The notes below the pieces were generated by a model. That model did not search any database. It saw only the letters and a list, made by a program, of their open reading frames with translations, and was not told where the DNA came from. From contig NZ_JACHMF010000001.1 in NCBI RefSeq assembly GCF_014204895.1, positions 2,790,001-2,854,000 on the forward strand: 64,000 nt of DNA, read 5' to 3'. This stretch comes from Paractinoplanes abujensis. Its GTDB lineage: Bacteria; Actinomycetota; Actinomycetes; Mycobacteriales; Micromonosporaceae. Numbering within the stretch: position 1 is the stretch's first letter; each line of letters begins with the position of its first letter. Positions 63,741 to 64,000 of the stretch are shown one piece after another. The translations under genes were made by a program, and so were the position numbers.

Positions 63741-64000
63741 ATGAAGAAGACCGACTGGATACTGGCGACACTGCTCACCGCGGCCGGCGCGCTGCTCATG
63801 GCCGGCAACGTCAACGGGCTCGACGAGGAGTCCCTGGCCCATCCGACGGAGAGCCGATCGTAGTTCATGCTGCCGGTGTTCCTGCTGGCCACCGCGCCGA
63901 TCCTGGGGCGGCGGCGGAACGTCCTGGCCGTCGTCGGAGCGTCGGTGGCCGCGATGGCGGTCCACCTGGTGGCGTTCGGCTGGGTCACCCGGTGCGGCGT
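63741..64000 (+). pseudogene. Membrane protein gene with in-frame amber codon, cut by window edge
   Basis: GAGGGAG precedes ATG 63741. The frame gives MKKTDWILATLLTAAGALLM, AGNVNGLDEESLAHPTESRS, then TAG at 63861-63863, then continues in the same frame without another stop to the window end: FMLPVFLLATAPILGRRRNV, LAVVGASVAAMAVHLVAFGW. Two halves of one hydrophobic protein are thus split by a single amber codon; a TGG to TAG change would explain it. It could be a recent nonsense mutation, read-through, or a sequencing error. The rest lies outside the window. Confidence 0.65.

Noticed and set aside
1..64000. tRNA, rRNA, integrase or transposase genes marking a mobile island
   Set aside because: None was recognised by eye on either strand; accessory character is inferred only from pseudogenes, repeats and STAND genes.

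Overview
The window is very GC-rich DNA (roughly 70-75% by eye), with strong third-position GC bias, many GTG/TTG starts and frequent GTACGG/CGTACG words. Together with a mycothiol-type maleylpyruvate isomerase family protein, a BTAD/SARP regulator, GlxA, DUF574-type methyltransferase, MtrB/LpqB-like parts and a rifampin phosphotransferase preceded by a rifamycin-associated-element-like site, this points to an actinomycete, most likely Micromonosporaceae (Actinoplanes-like). That assignment is inference from gene content and codon style. No rRNA, tRNA, CRISPR array, transposase or integrase was recognised.

Layout. 0-8 kb: a methyltransferase remnant, a MarR regulator divergent from a glutamine-synthetase-family ligase with a class I amidotransferase, hemerythrin, DODA-type dioxygenase, class V aminotransferase. 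7.4-11 kb: a GerMN lipoprotein, a membrane protein/STAS pair and an OmpR-type two-component system tied together by two copies of an 11-bp-spaced GTCACA direct repeat. 11-19.4 kb: aldo/keto reductase, a 1116-aa NACHT NTPase (possible phage defence), VanZ-like protein, two secreted proteins and an NB-ARC/TPR regulator. 19.4-21.3 kb: a tightly overlapped four-gene ECF sigma operon with a beta-repeat protein and an ECF-like promoter. 21.4-31.9 kb: SDR, MFS/LysR pair, FAD oxidoreductase, MFS/PPOX pair, P450-ferredoxin, a two-subunit fluoride channel, GAPDH, GlxA. 32-40 kb: a leader peptide plus EF-G-like GTPase, redoxin-like protein, several internally deleted pseudogenes, a TetR/SDR pair with two operators, FAD monooxygenase.

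40-43.5 kb holds the most interesting locus: a 991-aa STAND NTPase whose N-terminus carries a 23-residue motif matching, without gaps at 12 of 23 positions, the C-terminus of the small two-TM protein encoded just upstream. This is the layout of bacterial amyloid-signalling NLR/effector pairs. 44-51 kb: rifampin phosphotransferase, a heptanucleotide array, an ABC exporter controlled by a GntR-TetR fusion protein with three 23-bp-spaced sites. 51-64 kb: DUF574-type methyltransferase, SARP/AfsR-like regulator, a repeat-rich segment with Pro-rich membrane proteins, a DrrAB-type exporter, S1 protease, chloroperoxidase-like hydrolase, a NarL-type regulator and a membrane-protein gene interrupted by an amber codon.

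Two genome habits recur. Many genes start 6-7 nt after a TANNNT hexamer (leaderless transcripts), which was used to choose starts. Convergent neighbours commonly overlap by 4-54 bp. Several pseudogenes have lost their middle but kept both ends, as expected in an accessory chromosomal region under recombination.
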